Shown here: piece by piece, positions 1 through 12,390 of the stretch
Layout: each line of letters begins with the position of its first letter
How positions within the stretch are numbered: position 1 is the stretch's first letter
From: Halichondria panicea
Taxonomy: Eukaryota; Porifera; Demospongiae; Suberitida; Halichondriidae
Length of the DNA stretch: 64,000 nt
Assembly: GCF_963675165.1 (NCBI RefSeq)
Contig: NC_087385.1
Coordinates: forward strand, 1,798,501 to 1,862,500
Direction: 5' to 3'
Program-made: the position numbers and the translations under genes
The notes under the pieces: model-generated
What the model was told of the DNA's origin: nothing
The model's database searches: none
Seen by the model: only the letters and a program-made list of their open reading frames with translations

Positions 1-140
1 TCTTCAGAATCTTTCGTAACATTATTTGTTCGCACAAAGTTTCTATTCAACTTATAAGTTAGTCTAGCTTGCACTAAAGCACTAGCTTTTTGTTAGCTAT
101 ACAAGAGTCAGAAAAGAGCTGTAAAACTAGCTACCGTATA
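1..140 (+). repeat. Dispersed repeat family A, fragment
   Basis: Starts at the window edge with TCTTCAGAATCTTTC and runs through a stretch ending near AGTCAGAAAAGAGCT. The same block recurs at 34800-34920, 35040-35160 and 62286-62420 on the plus strand and at 6720-6810 on the minus strand. It is non-coding and lies upstream of the ankyrin gene. Confidence 0.7.
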
Positions 141-440
141 GCGAATGACATTCTGACAGAAGAGCTCTCTGTCCTCGCCCTCCTCGTCCAGGTAAGTCTC
201 TACTCTATTGTAGTAGCGCTTAGTCCCATCATCGAGCCGAGGTAAGGAGTTGGTTATCTTTGCTTCCATATGCCACGTGGGTTAAATAAATCCTAGTCAT
301 TGCGCATGCGCATCTACCCTACAACAGTAGATGGGCCGGCCCCGCCTAGGGAGTTTTTTAGTGTAAATACTCTCGATCTCATCATTGAAAGACATTCAAG
401 CAATTTGTGTGCAATTCAAGGTACTAGGTACATACATACT

Positions 441-3400
441 ATGGATATCATTTCAGCCGTTAAAGCTCAAGACTTGGATGCTATTGAAGCAGCAATTGAA
501 AGAGGAGAAGACGTAAACAGTGTGGATCCGCTGGACAATGTAATGGTTTTTAGATGAAGAGGGGTGTGCCCTGTTTTGTTCTGTAGATAATAACTCTTAC
601 CCTACAGGATGGTATTACACCTCTCTTTATAGCAGCGAGACATGGTTTCACAGAGATGGTCACCAAGCTGCACTCATGTGGAGCAACTATGGACAAAGCT
701 ACCGTTGTGAGTCAGATTGTCCAGTTAAAAGTACCGCATAAGCTCTTTTTAAGGTGCCCCTCTAAAAATGTGCCATGAAGCCTCTAAAATAATTTTTGAA
801 ACTCCAAATGGGAGCTCCACCACATGTGGGTAATTATTTTTAGACAGTGCGTTGGTAGATAGAGGTAAAATGAGCAAACAGATCACAGAATTCTTCCTTC
901 CACATCTGGGCAGCCCCCAAGCCAAAACGAACCACATATATGCAGTACCTCTTTAACGTGTGTAACCTACGCACAGGCCTGTTGGAAGACCAAGAGCTAC
1001 AGGTGCCATATGCACAGTCCATTTGCAAAGCTGTTTTTTTATCTCTAATTAGAAGGCGCCCCTCTAAAGACGCGCCATCCAGCCTCAAAACTAATTTTCC
1101 AACCTCCTAATAGAGCCACCTTTACCAGTGTAATTATTTTAATGTGGCGCCTTAAAAACTTATACGGTACAGCGATTCCCATGTCCTATTGTAAGAGAGT
1201 ACTATGGTGTGAGTAACTTTCTTTGCATTGTATTGATCAATGCTTAGCTGACTGCACATAAGGCCAGGCAAAGTAGATTCCTTGTTTCTCATCTTATCCA
1301 CTTCCTCAATTATTCATTATTGCTTCATCATAATTTATAATTATTATGATTATCAGCACTAGGGTCGCCTAAATTTTTAGCCAAAAGAGCACGTCATTAA
1401 GAAATGAAGGGGTGTGTCATTAGAGCAATATATTGACGGTCAAGGAGGCATACTTTTACCACAAGCGGGGGCTGATAAAAAACAAGGATTCTACTTTGCC
1501 TGGCCTAAGCTCTGGTATGCATGTGTGTACACATGCAGCGTGGGGATACTCCACTTATGTCAGCGGGCTGGAATGATAATCCAAGAACTGTCAGGGAACT
1601 ACTCAGATGTGGAGCTTCTGTTGATCTGGCAAACAAAGTAAGGGGTTAAAGTTTCTCACGGTCTTAATAATCACTGTTATGACTTCCATATCTGATTATT
1701 TAAGGATGGGAATACACCGCTAATATCGGCAGCGAGAAGAGGCCACAAAGATGATGTACATGAGATACTCCTAGCGAAAGCCACTGTGGATCTAGCTAAT
1801 AATGTAAGTGCAACGCTGACTATTAAATCTCTATATTTGGTTGGTGTTTTTTACTATTATTGCTTGCATGAAGAAAGGGGACACAGCACTTATCGTCGTG
1901 GCAGCCATGCTTGGATACAAAGGTACAGTAAGGGAACTGCTTTCATCTGGAGCAACTGTGGACTTATTAAACCTCGTAAGTTTGCTACTGAAGCCTTGTC
2001 TGCAGACATTTATACAATGGGTACTAGCTGGCATACCTATGCCATATAGGTATGCCATTGAAAATCTATACTGCAAACAGTGAAAGTGATAATGTGTATC
2101 ATGTAGCATGCTCCAATACATGATGTTTTAGAAAATCAGTTATTCCCAATTGTCATCAGTTTTTGTTGGTTTATAGGAGGAAAACAACCCACTTATCTTG
2201 GCAGCAAAGAATGGACACACGGATATCGTCAGGCAACTACTACGCTATAAAGCAACAGTCAATGTGGCGAATAAAGTGAGTAATATCATGCAGCTATGCA
2301 GTTTGATGATGATGCATGCATCTGGCGTTGACTTTAATTGATTGTGTATATCCCACAGTTAGGGGACACTCCTCTAATCCTAGCAGCCAGGTTTGGTCAC
2401 ACAGATATTGTGAGGGATTTGATGTCAGCCGGAGCCACTGTGGATTCTCTAAATAGAGTGAGTACCATACATATATTATTCCTCACATGTATAATTATAA
2501 TAGGCATTCGTATCCATATAATATACTGTTGACTGGCTGTAATGTGATATACAATGCACGTTCTTATTTAGCATTTGTACCTTCAATTGCTGTTACAGTA
2601 TAACTGTGTGTCTATATTCCCTATTACAGTAATAGGTTAGTGGGAGTGCGCGATCACATCTGCTAGTATATTTAACCCCATGCATTTTATGTTACAGGAA
2701 AGAAGTAGCGCTCTTATCAGGGCCGCATTTTTTGGACATACTGACATTGTCAAGATACTGTTGTCGTCGGGAGCACATGTTAATCTGGCTAATAATGTTA
2801 GTCGCTAACATTGTATAATTATTATCTGTTGAATTGTCACACAGTATTCTATAGACTGGGTTTAATATTAATCCCAATGGCTACATATACCTTATTTTAC
2901 ATCGAAGGTCAAAGTTTGGAATTTTCCTGTATTTAGTCTTGCTCTTGCTGCAGCAGCCATTGCATTAATTTTGGACTCTTTGAACTTTTTTGCATCCTTT
3001 TTAGCAAGCATTCGTATTTTCATTTCGGCACACAGATTGGAAATACTCCACTCATTTCGGCAGCTATTAATGGACACACAGAGACAGTTGGGACTCTTCT
3101 TTTATCTGGAGCCTCTTTAAATGTATCTAATGAAGTAAGTTATATAGTGAAACCTATATTTCATAGCGGTAACCCCTGCATTAATTGACTGCAATAAATA
3201 TAGGTGGCCTGCATGCTAGCATGCACAGGTTGAATCACGTGCTACGTACAGTGAGGATTATAACAGTCTACATGGTCAAAAACCGACTAAGTGGCTCAAA
3301 TGACAGGCCCACTATCAGCTTTAGCAGACACTATTGACCGACCGACCGAGTATGCTGAGCTGGCTAGCATGCGTACTATATTAATTAATTTACCAATGTG

Positions 3401-6400
3401 TAAGAGAAGTTTAGCCATTTGATGGTTATTAGTATGGCTGCTGGTTTGAAGCAGTGCTAGGAAGTAACAGTGGCTACCTTCAGGCAGTGGCTATTGAATG
3501 TTGAAGGACCTGAAATATTTGTGTGTGTAAACAATGAAAGCACCACGGGTGCTGAGATGCCTCGGTGGATATGTCAAAGCTAATAACGTAAAAGTTATAT
3601 CATGATGAACATTTTTGCATATGGCTAATCACAGGGAAACTCAAATAGTTGGAAATGATGATTATTGCTGCCAAAGTACAAAGTCTAAAATTAATGGCTG
3701 CTGCATCGGTAAAGCCTTGCATCACTCTTGCAGCTATACCATGCAATAGCTAGCGTTCTAGTGCAGAGCTAACTACTATATATAAGTAGAGTAGCAACAC
3801 TCCATACGGACAAGTTTTGCTACACACTCTTCTGAAAGGCTACAATGGCATTCCAAGTAAGCAAAACTAGGCATAACTCAAGAGCGAAGCATTATCTTAC
3901 AAATCCACAAATAAAAATTCAAAAACGTTACTAGAAACCTATATAGAAACTCTTACTTGCATGTTCATTGATCCTTGAGCAGCTGTAGCACACACACACA
4001 CAAAGACATACTATCGTATAGCTTGCTTGCGCATGCGCACCGAGGCATAAAAAGCCCAGAAATTTGATCAGCGACACTTCAATCGTCTAGTATACTATAG
4101 TATATACATACAGAGCTAGAAGTTGAACAATCAACATTAGACCATTGGATTAACTATTAATTACTGTTGTAATTTGAAATAGCATGCTGGCCTAGCATAT
4201 AAAGTCAATTACTGATCATTTTATACAGCATGGTCTGGCATGCAAATGTCAGCTAGAAGAATCGTTGACTTGTATATGCATAATTATATATGGACTTGTT
4301 ACCTATATGTAGCTGCATGTTAATAATTATGAGGGTGACATTCTTGTGTACAGTAGACAGGCTTCACTGCATGTGTCTGAAATATACTTCAGTTCCTTGA
4401 TTGTGTATGTTAACATCACCACATGTATAGGCTGGAAACACTTCTTTGATGGAAGCAGCTCAGAACGGTCATGCTGGGACAGTCAGAAAACTCATTTTGT
4501 CCGGAGCCTCTTTTGACAAGGCTAACAAAGTAAGCAATAATAATATACTATCTACAAAAAATTATGCTTCATTCTTCATCAGGTTGGCAACACTGCACTT
4601 ATTGCAGCGGCCATGGGAGGCCATAAGGATATACCATCGTGGAGCTTGTGTTGTTAGGAGCCACAGTAGATCTACCTAACAACTTAAAGGTCAGAAAACA
4701 TTTTGTTTATGAATAATTGCTGGCCTGTATGTTATGATCCCCTATATATAGCTGCAAATACTGTATATATATGCTTGATCAGAGGCCGCTTTTATATAAA
4801 AAATTAACGAGTGTTACAAGCTGCGCTATGCTAATGCCTCTTACTATAATATAGAGTGTATATAGAAGAGGTAATTAGTTTGCTTTTTAATCCTGCGATT
4901 ACAAATTCTATATTATACATGCACAATGCATAATAAACTGCAAGTAACTGTATCATGCAACTCACTTATATTTCAAGGTCTATATCTAGTGTATAGTAGT
5001 CATAACCAGCACGCTTATACACGCTACATGTTCCATTATAGTTCTATTTGTGACAGGGCCAATGAAAACGGACCTTAACACGGCAATAATTAAATTAAGC
5101 TATAGGCCAATTTAGTAGAAATGAAAAACATGGGCAAAAATTTTTTTTTTTCACAGGTGCTAACTTCAACCCTTCCTCTACCTACCTGTAAAAATTTGGG
5201 TCTCTACGAAGCTTTAAACAGGTCAAGCGCGGACGTTGAAGAAACTCACCGAACGTTCATTTTTTACAATGAAATTTACTGTCTACGTGAGGGGAAATTC
5301 CCTGGGAATTTCCCTATTATTGTTAATTATTTTTAACAAATAAAAGATGACAACTTGTACAGGACTATTTCATCAGCCCAGTACTTACAATCATCAAGAG
5401 GAGCCAGGTATATTATAGCTCCACTTCTTAACAAACATAATTTAGCAACAGAAATAGATTAGAAAGAGCAGCTATCTAGCTAGCTAGCTTGGCGTAGATC
5501 CACTCTTGTTTCTTTAGATGTACGTATCCCGTGCCACTTGTCTTCATAAACACTCCATAACAACCTACAGATAAGTAGTAAGTTAAGATAGACACAATAT
5601 CAATGTCACTTACATTCTAGCCAATAGACAAGCGTTTCTCAGGCCTCCGACACTTACCACCACCTGGGGGAACCATCAATATAAATGTTATACGACAATT
5701 CCACGCAGTTTCCTGGGCCCTCCATGATGTGATCACCCATCCCATCAGGCCTGTTACTACTAAGCACAATGGCAGTGATACCAGTACTAAATTAAAGGAG
5801 GAAAGCTTCTTATAAGGCTACTAATAAGTTGGATCAAGCCTTAGATCGATACGGATGAATACTAAGTGAAAGACTACCTATAATAGATCACTTAGGCTTC
5901 CTTTAAGCTGTATGAAGGACAGAGACACTTTCTGTAGGCTCCATACAAGTGAGGGATCTTTTATAAGACTGATACATTACACAGATAATAAGTACAAGCT
6001 TATAACAAGACATGAGAGCTTACCATTTGAGCGACGGGAGTCCTTGTCTCTTTATTTCTTCGAAGATCCTTCCTAGGTGCCAAGCAATCCAGCTACATAG
6101 CTATACTAGCTAGCTAGAGAGTCCTAGAACGCCTAGCCTTCATCTAACTAACTTGTCTTATCCAGAATATCTTTTACTAAGCTTTATGAGTATACGGAAG
6201 TGCCCGGAAGCCAATAATTGAACTTCAATTATCATGACGTTTGAGCGTCATTTACTCAAGAGGGCGTTGCAATACCTTTGTAGCGTTCCCTCGAACATAT
6301 CTCCGGAAAGAAAGTAGCTAGGAGGTCGATCTTGGTATCATTTTGAAGCTTAAAGGACGCCCTATCAGATTCAACAATAAAAACTGATTCGAAAATGCCC

Positions 6401-9400
6401 GCGTTAAGGTCTGTTTTCATTGGCCCTGTCACATTTAACTTTATTGGAATATCTCTTTTTACTTGGTGTGGTCAGTCATTAGAAAGTACTACACGTGGCT
6501 CATGGACTAGGTGTGTTATAAATTGCTAAAAGAGATATAACGTCTTTCTTATTTTGATGGCAAAAATTTTGCTTAATAGCCTCGTTCATAGGGCGCAGCG
6601 CAGATAGTTTTCGAGGGTCCACTGCAGATTCAATGTGAAAGCATCACGTGCACTACTCTGTTTCCAATTCCCTTTTAAAACTGTTCAATCTATTCAGCTC
6701 TGCAGCTCTATTCTCACTCTTGTAGCTAACAAACTAACAAAGCAAGGCTAACTCATAAGTTGAATAAGTTTGTGCGAACAGATGATGCTATGAAAGATTC
6801 TGAAGAGACCTTCACTGTGAGTCAAACTATCCTTATACCACACTTACGTCACCACTAATTGATCTCATTGGTCAACAGCTGTAGGATATATAGAATATTA
6901 GCAGGCCCCAGGCATGCACAGTTTTCAAGTTGTTTTTTAGTTTTTTCATTTGTTCAAGAAGGTAAGCAAAAAGAAAAAAGCCATGCTTGACTGTACTAAG
7001 ACTCAAAGCAACGGCAGAAACACGGAAGGTGCTCTCCAACAAGATGGCTAAGCTTCCATGGGTCCATAGGCGTGGTTTATATAGATACATTTTATCCAAG
7101 AAGAGGTTGCAACTCCAGTAAGGGACGTCGAATGGTCAACGCTTGGACCAAGGAAGCTGTTGAGCATCTGTAGGAGTCGACGTGTTGCTCAACTAGCTCT
7201 TTGACGGCTGTAAAATCCGGCATAGTCTTGTTCTTTTTTGCAGTCTGCATCGTGGATTGAATTGTTGCTATAGGGGGAGGTCTTTTTATAGTGCTGCGGT
7301 CACGTGGTATAAATTAGATATGCCACACCTACTCGGAGGATATGCACCCCATATATCCTCCTCTTAGGTGTGGTATATCCTATACATAACTTGAAAAATA
7401 AGCTTTAGCCAGTTCACGAATCAAAATCCAAGAAAGCATGGCTAGAAGCCTATAGAAGCTGTTAGTTTTCGTCACATTGCAATCCGTTGCATGAGCAGTT
7501 ACAGCTGGAACAAACACACATACACACACATACGCACACATGCACAGTCAGCCTTACCGTATCCCTTGTGCGGCTACGCCTCGAGGTATAAATAAAAAAG
7601 GGGTGATACGTTGAAGCAAGGGCTTATAAAGAGAAGAATTAAAGCATGCAACTCACTATAATTATATCCTATATGTAGTCACCATGCATACTTCATATCA
7701 GAGGCAGGATCTAGAAACTACTAGTTATTTTACCTGCCTGCCGGGTCTAAAATGTTGGTAATCAATTTGGTCTGGCCTTATTGTATGTGTGTTGTATTTG
7801 TATATATAGGGTGGAGTTACACCGCTTATGGCTGCACCAAATTATGGCCATTTAGATGCTGTTAAAGAGCTACTATCGTCAAGAGCCATCGTACAAATTA
7901 CTAACAAAGTGAGATTTACTGATCTGTCCCTAAATTATCATGCACTACAATGTCCATGGTGATTGAATTATTCATATTCTGCATCGCATATAGATGGATA
8001 AAACTGCATTGGCAGTGGCTAAAGAATCGAGGTTTTTAAATGCCGCCACTATTGCTTGTCTGGAAGCAGCTGCTCGAGGGTATATGACTGTAAGTGCACC
8101 CCCATTACTCAATGGAATGTTCATTTTTGGTTAATGATTTCAGCCACGCCAGCGTACCCAGTCAGAAGCAGACTCTAAACGTTCAACCGTAGCTGATGCT
8201 AACTTGGAAGAGTGAGCTGTGGGGTTGACTAGTATACGTACTTAACTTGGGTCGATACAGATCCCACAAAAATGCTTTTAGCCACAACTATTCTTTATAG
8301 CTTTCTATATGTATATTTTACTGCTATTGTATTATAGCATGATAATATTATATTGCTTTATCTTTTCTTTATATTATATAGGGAGAGAAAAACAAGACGT
8401 CAGACAGGTGGAGAGGAGCTATTATTCAAACACCGTACTGGTTTAGAGGACTTACTCGCTACGTCTCTTAAGCGTAAGTACATAATGATATATAGATTAT
8501 TTTGCATGCATCGAATAGTATTTTATCGAACACTCTCATGGAATATCGAGTTGCTTTTCTCAAATAGAAGCCTCAAAAAGTGCTGTATTGTACTCTAAGG
8601 GTATCTTATCATTCTTTACACATGAATGCAGCTATCCCAGGTGTCTCTATTGAAAGCCATACTAAACTGGAAGTAACAAACGATGCTCAAAATTTTCATT
8701 GGAAAGGATATGGGTTTAATATGTTTATACCCAAAGATTGTCTGCCAGCTAAAGCTGAATCCAAGCATTACACTATACACTTGTATGCAACTATCTCACA
8801 AGAATGTTACCGCTTTCCTAAAAATCACGAATTGATGAGTGCCGTGTACTGGATCAGATGTAACCCTCTTTGTCGATTTAGAAACCCTATCACTATTGAA
8901 ATACAACACTGTGCATATAGAGAGGCAGTTAAAGGTCTTTCATTTGTAAGAGCACTTTGCTCCCAAAAATATCTCCCATACAATTTTAAGAAATTGGAAC
9001 CACAGGGCTCCTTTTCTGACAGTTCCAGTTATGGATCCATCTTGTTAACTGGTTTTAGTGGCATCGGTATTGTAAGTTCGGTTGATCCGCCAATTCCAAG
9101 CTCGATGGAGCCTCAACGCAAGCACACAGCCACTCTCTACTATCTTAGTAAGAGCATCAATAACTGGACAATTCACCTCGCAATAACTTGGGACCTTGAA
9201 ACTTGCATCAATGTGAGTGAGGAGTAAAGTATATAAGTCATGTGTGTATACATGTAGCCTTCTTTCAATTATGAGTTGCATGATGTTGTGACATCGTTTT
9301 GCTCTATTATATATAGAGTGTGAAGAAGTATTATGATACTGATGGTCTATGGACGAAAGGTGCTTTTCTCAGTGCAGTTGAGATTATGGGCGATAAAATT

Positions 9401-10293
9401 GAGGTTGACATTCCACGACCTGATTTAGTGAATGGTTGGATCTTGAGACCTCTAACCGCCAAATTTGTAAGTGTTCTTTTCTTAGCATGAAAGTGACGTC
9501 ATTCAATATTCAATGATAGTACAGTGCATGATAAAAATATTGTTTACCGATAGAGGTTCAATCAAAATTAATCTGTTAATCCAAGGTTTGTTTTTCACCA
9601 TGCGTTCTTGTTGCAGCTATTAATAAAGACAGTGAACTACTATGAGCCTGGCAAAGCAGTCCCTTCCATTCAAATCAAGGCCGTGTTTCGGCACCAAAAT
9701 TCCGCTTCAGATTCAGTACCAGAACTGTTTTATCAACTTGCTCTGAAAGGGATCCAGGAGCCAAACATAATCACCATTGATATTGACCCTTCTCTGTCAA
9801 TTATAGAGAGCCAATGCACTTTTCAAGCAGGCCTAGGTACATGTACATGTTCACATAACAGGTGTTCACTAATACATCACTTGCATGCGCGTGCATTATT
9901 TTGTATTACATGCATGCATGTACCTTACTGTGTAGTTATACTTATACAGGTGTTTCTGTTGAACTTCAAGAAATAATGCGTAACACCGGTATTCGAAAAG
10001 AAGATTTGAATAACGAAGTTACTGATGAGAACGTTAGGCGTTTTGCCTCTAAATTTGCTGATTATAACTGGTTGGAATACGCTATCATTCTTGGACTCGA
10101 TGAATCTGAAAGAAGAGCTATCAGGACAGATGTGCAACTAGACAATGAATTTTTGAAGGCTCACGAAACGCTGCAAATGTGGCACAAAAGAAATGGCTAT
10201 AGAGCAACCTATAGAATTTTGTTAGACGCATGCTGTAGCCACAAGAATATGAGACTTGCTATGGACTTATGCCATTTTATTAAAGCAATATAA
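441..10293 (+). CDS. Ankyrin repeat / ZU5-like / Death domain protein (multi-exon gene)
   Basis: Spliced gene that I assembled from open exons with GT/AG borders: 441-539, 608-706, 1539-1637, 1705-1803, 1874-1975, 2177-2275, 2359-2457, 2698-2796, 3036-3134, 4431-4529, (4583-4689 broken), 7810-7908, 7994-8089, 8144-8211, 8382-8473, 8632-9212, 9317-9466, 9617-9836, 9950-10293. Exons up to 7908 each encode one ankyrin repeat of 33 residues (34 in one), with the usual TPL..AA..GH.D.V..LL..GA pattern, and are all phase 0. A linker follows, then a ZU5-like region and a C-terminal Death domain. Without the broken exon the frame stays open for about 880 residues. The start ATG has A at -3 and G at +4. 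There is no signal peptide or membrane segment, so it is probably cytosolic. Proteins with ankyrin, ZU5 and Death domains are adaptors in apoptosis or innate signalling; that role here is inference. The upstream in-frame ATG at 300 is an alternative start. Confidence 0.85.
734..1167. mobile_element. TA-flanked MITE in the intron after ankyrin exon 2
   Basis: Terminal inverted repeats of about 28 bp (CCGCATAAGCTCTTTTTAAGG and its near complement at the right end) are bounded by TA at 732-733 and 1168-1169. Internal copies of a GGCGCCCCTCTAAA-like motif lie in both halves. The TA target duplication suggests mobilisation by a Tc1/mariner-type transposase. It has no coding capacity. Confidence 0.65.
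3510..3720 (+). pseudogene. Possible decayed ankyrin exon remnants
   Basis: Within the long intron after exon 3036-3134 there are short stretches that resemble ankyrin repeat pieces: near 3550-3590 the translation reads ASVDMSK, and near 3650-3715 it reads MMIIAAK and MAAAS. Neither forms a complete 99-bp unit with proper splice borders. They look like worn-out repeat exons, but chance similarity cannot be excluded. Confidence 0.3.
3690..4055 (-). repeat. Dispersed repeat family B, minus-strand copy
   Basis: Reverse complement of the 52391-52790 repeat. It starts (minus strand) with a TGCCTCGGTGCGCATGCGC head, then a short GT run and the body with the TTTCTATAGGCTTCTAG motif. It lies in the same intron as the decayed ankyrin remnants. 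Confidence 0.65.
4583..4689 (+). pseudogene. Frameshifted ankyrin-repeat exon
   Basis: Acceptor AG at 4581-4582, then VGNTALIAAAMGGHKDI in frame. The second half of the repeat (IVELVLLGATVDLPNN) lies in another frame, so one base is missing or two are extra near 4632. The segment to the next GT is 107 nt instead of 99. Skipping it leaves the gene in frame, because its neighbours are phase 0. A sequencing error is the alternative. Confidence 0.7.
5050..6432. mobile_element. Non-autonomous TIR element in an ankyrin-gene intron
   Basis: Ends are inverted repeats of about 36 bp: GTGACAGGGCCAATGAAAAC at the left and its complement at the right, with few mismatches. ATTT directly flanks both ends (5046-5049 and 6433-6436), a candidate 4-bp target duplication. 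The 1.38-kb interior has no recognisable transposase. It separates the broken ankyrin exon from exon 7810-7908. Confidence 0.7.
6720..7600 (-). repeat. Dispersed repeat family A, minus-strand copy, interrupted
   Basis: Read on the minus strand it begins with CCTCGAGGCGTAGCCGCAC near 7590, passes a CA/GT run and the block ending near 7385, then resumes at 6826 down to 6720 with TCTTCAGAATCTTTC. The uninterrupted copies at 34560 and 62075 show that 6829-7384 is an insertion. Confidence 0.7.
6829..7384. mobile_element. Small inserted element within repeat family A
   Basis: Absent from the other family A copies. Ends are short inverted repeats (TTATACCACACTT left, AGGTGTGGTATA right). Near its right end, 7316-7376, lies a 28-bp-arm hairpin built on GCCACACCTACTCGGAGGAT and its complement. 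No coding capacity. Confidence 0.5.
8632..9212 (+). CDS. Exon with ZU5-like region of the ankyrin/Death gene
   Basis: Largest exon of the gene, starting after TGCAG and ending at a GTGAGT donor in phase 0. It opens with IPGVSIESHTKLEV. Its middle part, GYGFNMFIPKDCLPAKAE followed about 40 residues later by FRNPITIEIQHCA, matches the ZU5 pattern (a V-PxGxLP strand and a KPVTLxIPHCA strand). ZU5 mediates protein contacts in ankyrins, UNC5 and PIDD. The next two exons (9317-9466, 9617-9836) extend this beta-rich region and could be UPA-like, which I cannot confirm by eye. Confidence 0.7.
9950..10293 (+). CDS. Terminal exon with Death domain
   Basis: Starts after TTATACAG and ends with a TAA stop at 10291-10293. 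The translation opens GVSVELQEIMRNTGIRKED. It shows Death-fold landmarks in order: VRRFASKFADYNWLEYAIIL, LGLDESERRAIRTD, LQMWHKRNG, ATYRILLDAC and LAMDLC. The spacing and the W..LA..LGL / W..RNG..ATY pattern fit a Death domain, a homotypic interaction module. Position at the extreme C-terminus is usual for the family. Confidence 0.8.
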
Positions 10294-10519
10294 TCTTTGT
10301 TAATTGTTTTTCTTTGTACCAGCTCAATGAATTTTAAAAAGTTTGGGAGCACCTGTCCAAAACATGTTTAGCTACGCCCACTTTTGTTGACCACCACCCC
10401 CCCCCCCATATTACAGCAGTGCATCACAGTAAATTAAGGTTATTACTTTGTGTAAATGTCCCGAAATATGCGACTATAATTATATGTGCATGTATAATAT
10501 TTCTGTACTGTATGTTGTG

Positions 10520-10665
10520 ATACTAATTCGTTCTCAAGGTTCTCCTGTTCTCCGCGTTTTAACGGTTCTCCTATTCTCCACGTTCTTTGCATTTTCATGG
10601 TTCTCTTTGTTCTCTGTGTTCCTTGCGTTCTCCTGTTCTCCGTATTATCACGGTTCTCTGCGCTC
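10520..10665 (+). repeat. Degenerate GTTCTC minisatellite
   Basis: About ten imperfect units of GGTTCTCCTGTTCTCCG type. The open frames crossing it on both strands are low-complexity by-products, not genes. Confidence 0.6.
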
Positions 10666-10758
10666 TGAATACGATCGTCGCATTGAGCGGCTTGTTTTGA
10701 GGTCAACGCACAGCTGGCCTCGAGACTTGTATCTCTGCTTTTGAGCAAAATTGGCGAA

Positions 10759-10764
10759 AATAAA
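10759..10764 (+). terminator. Possible polyadenylation signal
   Basis: AATAAA lies about 470 nt after the Death-domain stop codon. It is the first clear hexamer downstream. Its use is inference only. Confidence 0.3.
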
Positions 10765-10867
10765 ATTTTACCCCCCCTCGTTTTAAGCTTACAGGCACTA
10801 AAAACTAGACTAGAAGTAATCCGCAAGAGAAGTTTAGAGAAATCCCGGCCAATTAGTGATCATAATT

Positions 10868-12278
10868 AGTCTGATAGAATCTAAACACACAATCTAGACT
10901 AGTAGATCATCTAGCTAAGCCTAAGGTATAGCTAGCTATAGTGCTTGCAAACTTCCAGTTCCAAGTCCATGTCCAGCTTGCTGCAGGCAAAGTTTTATTA
11001 GTCGTAGACCTCTGCGTGGGCAGTCCAACATCTCTAGCTCAGTATGCCCACGCTCATTTTCACCCTTCTACCACCCTTCTACCCTCACGCGACTTCCCAA
11101 TACTTTTTCCTAACTCTACGTCTATTTCTTTCTTTATTCCTCCAATTAATACCGTATTTTATCTCATTGAACGAATAATACAGTATTTTATCTTATTGAA
11201 CAATTATGGATAAAGAACAAAAGGCGATAATAACGGGAAGGTTTCCATATGCTGACTCAACAAATATTATTTGTTGCTGACTCAGCACTCTATATGCAAT
11301 TTTAAATCAGCTAGCTAGCTAGCTACATTAGTTCTAGCAACTCTTCAATCTATGGTTCTAGTGAGGCAGAGCTCATGTCAATGATTCTTCCAGAGACTAG
11401 ACTCATGCATATAGATCTACACTACTGTGGACTAGACTCATCTACTTGTAAGAAGGTAAAAGGTATATAAAAAGGAGGAACCTCAGTCTGACTTTATCAA
11501 TACCTGCTTCTATACAACCAACTACAGGTAGTACTGTACTGTATGTAGGTGGCTGTTGATTATGTCAAGAATTGCCAGCATGAACTCGTGAGCATCTTCT
11601 TGGTTTATACCTGTTTGGAGCGTGGTATGACTATCCTATATAGCCGAATGTCTTTGTCTATCGCTATATAGGGTTGGACAGAAGGGTTATGGCTGCCAGT
11701 GATGCATCTCAATAAAAAAGTAAGCAGCTTTTTATTTTATTCTAATAACAATTACTATCACTTTTCAGCTGAGAGTTTTCAGCTGAGAGTTTCCAGAGGA
11801 AGAAACGTGGGATACATGCAGCCTCACTATACATGATAACTTTTCACTTCACTTCACTTCCCTGAACATAATTTCTGTTACAAGTTTTACATCAAATGTG
11901 CATTAATAGTCTCTGTACCATGACTGGTATAATCAATGAAACTTGGAAGCAAAGCATGTGTTTCAAATGTTTATGCATGCCTCCTCCAACATGCAATAAT
12001 TATGATCAACACTGAAACCATAATTATGAACCACTAACTCAGCCATAATGTATTTAATAGGATTGGCTTACATACAATAAATTTATAAGGCTCTTGATAG
12101 CACCAGGGGCACTCCAGAGGGCCAGGGAGCACTCTCTTGTGCTCCTGATAGCACAAGAAAATATATAGAGGGCGATCATAATTCGAAAGTGCCAAGTCAG
12201 CATATGGAAACCTTCCTGTTAATATCACCATTCTAAAGAACAGAAAAAGGAGAGCCTGTGTAGAGGCTAGATTTACAC
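10868..12278 (+). repeat. Repeat shared with 21134-21511, interrupted
   Basis: 10868-11219 and 12235-12278 together match 21134-21511 almost base for base, ending in GAGCCTGTGTAGAGGCTA. At 21511 that end is the right terminus of a TAG...CTA transposon, so this is probably another, partly preserved member. Its left end is not recognisable. It is split by a 1-kb insertion. Confidence 0.65.
11220..12234. mobile_element. hAT-like non-autonomous TIR element
   Basis: Inserted in the preceding repeat with an 8-bp target duplication AAAGAACA (11212-11219 and 12235-12242). Ends are imperfect inverted repeats of about 38 bp around GGAAGGTTTCCATATGCTGA. The 8-bp duplication fits the hAT superfamily. 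No transposase seen. Confidence 0.75.
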
Positions 12279-12390
12279 AAGCTGTAGCCCAGAGTCACCA
12301 GTCCCTTTTCTCCCGCCGCCCCCGTCCAACCAGAGAAAAGGGAGTGGCTTGCGAGTCTACTAGCTCGCAGCATGCAAGATAGCCTGAAGG

